From: an uncultured Bacteroides sp. | GTDB taxonomy: Bacteria; Bacteroidota; Bacteroidia; Bacteroidales; Bacteroidaceae | Assembly: GCA_949285025.1 (NCBI GenBank) | Contig: CASDXG010000090.1 | Location: 35,528 to 99,527 of the forward strand | Direction: 5' to 3' | Length of the DNA stretch: 64,000 bases | Notes under the pieces: model-generated | Seen by the model: only the letters and a program-made list of their open reading frames with translations | Databases searched by the model: none | What the model was told of the DNA's origin: nothing | Program-made: the position numbers and the translations under genes | Shown: in pieces, positions 63,814-64,000 of the stretch | How positions within the stretch are numbered: the stretch's first letter is position 1 | Layout of the letters: every line of letters starts with the position of its first letter

Positions 63814-63844
63814 TTTGGTATTTTAAAAAGTTTGCCTACCTTTG
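63814..63844 (+). promoter_or_regulatory. Promoter of tRNA-Phe
   Basis: TTTG (63814-63817), exactly 19 bp and TACCTTTG (63837-63844), with the mature tRNA 5' end 16 bp downstream. Same boxes and spacing as the divergent tRNA-Pro promoter. Confidence 0.82.
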
Positions 63845-63859
63845 CAGCGGAAAACAAAG

Positions 63860-63932
63860 GGTGCCATAGCTCAGTTGGTAGAGCAAAGGACTGAAAATCC
63901 TTGTGTCCCCGGTTCGATTCCTGGTGGCACCA
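63860..63932 (+). tRNA. tRNA-Phe (anticodon GAA)
   Basis: A complete 73-nt cloverleaf: acceptor GGTGCCA with TGGCACC, discriminator A, D-arm GCTC...GAGC, anticodon stem AAGGA/TCCTT around loop CTGAAAA giving anticodon GAA, and T-arm with GGTTCGATTCC. No CCA is encoded after the discriminator. Confidence 0.97.
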
Positions 63933-63956
63933 CTTTGAAGAAAAGCAAAAGACAGT

Positions 63957-63993
63957 AAAATCCTGATTTCCAAGCGAAATCGGGATTTTTTGT
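63957..63993 (+). terminator. Terminator of tRNA-Phe
   Basis: A 13-bp stem with one G-U pair (63958-63970 with 63976-63988), 5-base loop, followed by Ts. Confidence 0.9.
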
Positions 63994-64000
63994 TTTCCCC

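Noticed and set aside
1-64000. CRISPR arrays, insertion sequences, prophage, rRNA operon
   Set aside because: No regularly spaced repeats, transposase or integrase genes, terminal inverted repeats or rRNA sequence were recognised.

Overview
The window looks like chromosomal DNA of a gut-type Bacteroidales species (phylum Bacteroidota); the genus cannot be fixed from sequence alone. Grounds: promoters of the Bacteroidetes type (TTTG about 19-21 bp upstream of TAnnTTTG), A-rich rather than strong Shine-Dalgarno leaders, tRNA genes without encoded CCA, a fimbrillin-type lipoprotein, DUF4292 and DUF4250 proteins, the glycine-lipid pair glsA/glsB, a Bacteroides-style rhamnose locus and a dense set of secreted glycoside hydrolases (GH3, GH76, GH78, GH92, GH106). 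No phage, insertion sequence, CRISPR array or rRNA gene was seen.

Layout. 1-6.4 kb (minus): 5' part of the division/cell-wall cluster read as rsmH-ftsL-ftsI-murE-mraY-murD(partial), with no mraZ in front. 6.8-8.6 kb: glsA-glsB. 8.7-14.5 kb: dgt, then dut and a tightly overlapping envelope operon (TPR lipoprotein, DUF4292 lipoprotein, EnvC-like protein with a metal-less LytM domain). 14.6-22.4 kb: argE-like deacetylase, acyl-CoA ligase, prfB, small membrane protein, CYTH protein, VanZ-like protein, NSS transporter, HhH protein. 22.4-27.0 kb: alkaline phosphatase, fimbrillin-like lipoprotein, xpt and a xanthine/uracil permease. 27.0-35.4 kb: GH3, DUF1080, DUF4250, lipoprotein nitroreductase, purB, an rluB-like pseudouridine synthase with a disordered R/Y/N-rich head, asnS.

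35.5-54.4 kb is the accessory carbohydrate region. An AraC regulator faces rhaB-rhaA-rhaT-rhaD, and the same transcription unit runs into GH78 and GH106 rhamnosidases: release, import and breakdown of L-rhamnose in one unit. After a 23-bp perfect hairpin comes an alpha-mannan-type block: GH76, an unassigned 721-residue lipoprotein with GH-A/GH42-like features, and two GH92 proteins. The first GH92 has Gln where the second has the catalytic-acid Glu (GNQP versus GNEP), which suggests action on mannosyl-phosphate diesters. There is no SusC/SusD pair in the window.

54.5-64 kb: rplM-rpsI-rpsB-tsf, cca, an unknown lipoprotein, a lipoprotein joining a DUF1080-like domain to a PHP-like hydrolase domain, ruvA, ddh, and divergent tRNA-Pro(CGG) and tRNA-Phe(GAA) genes. 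The meso-DAP-type MurE and Ddh agree on a meso-diaminopimelate peptidoglycan.
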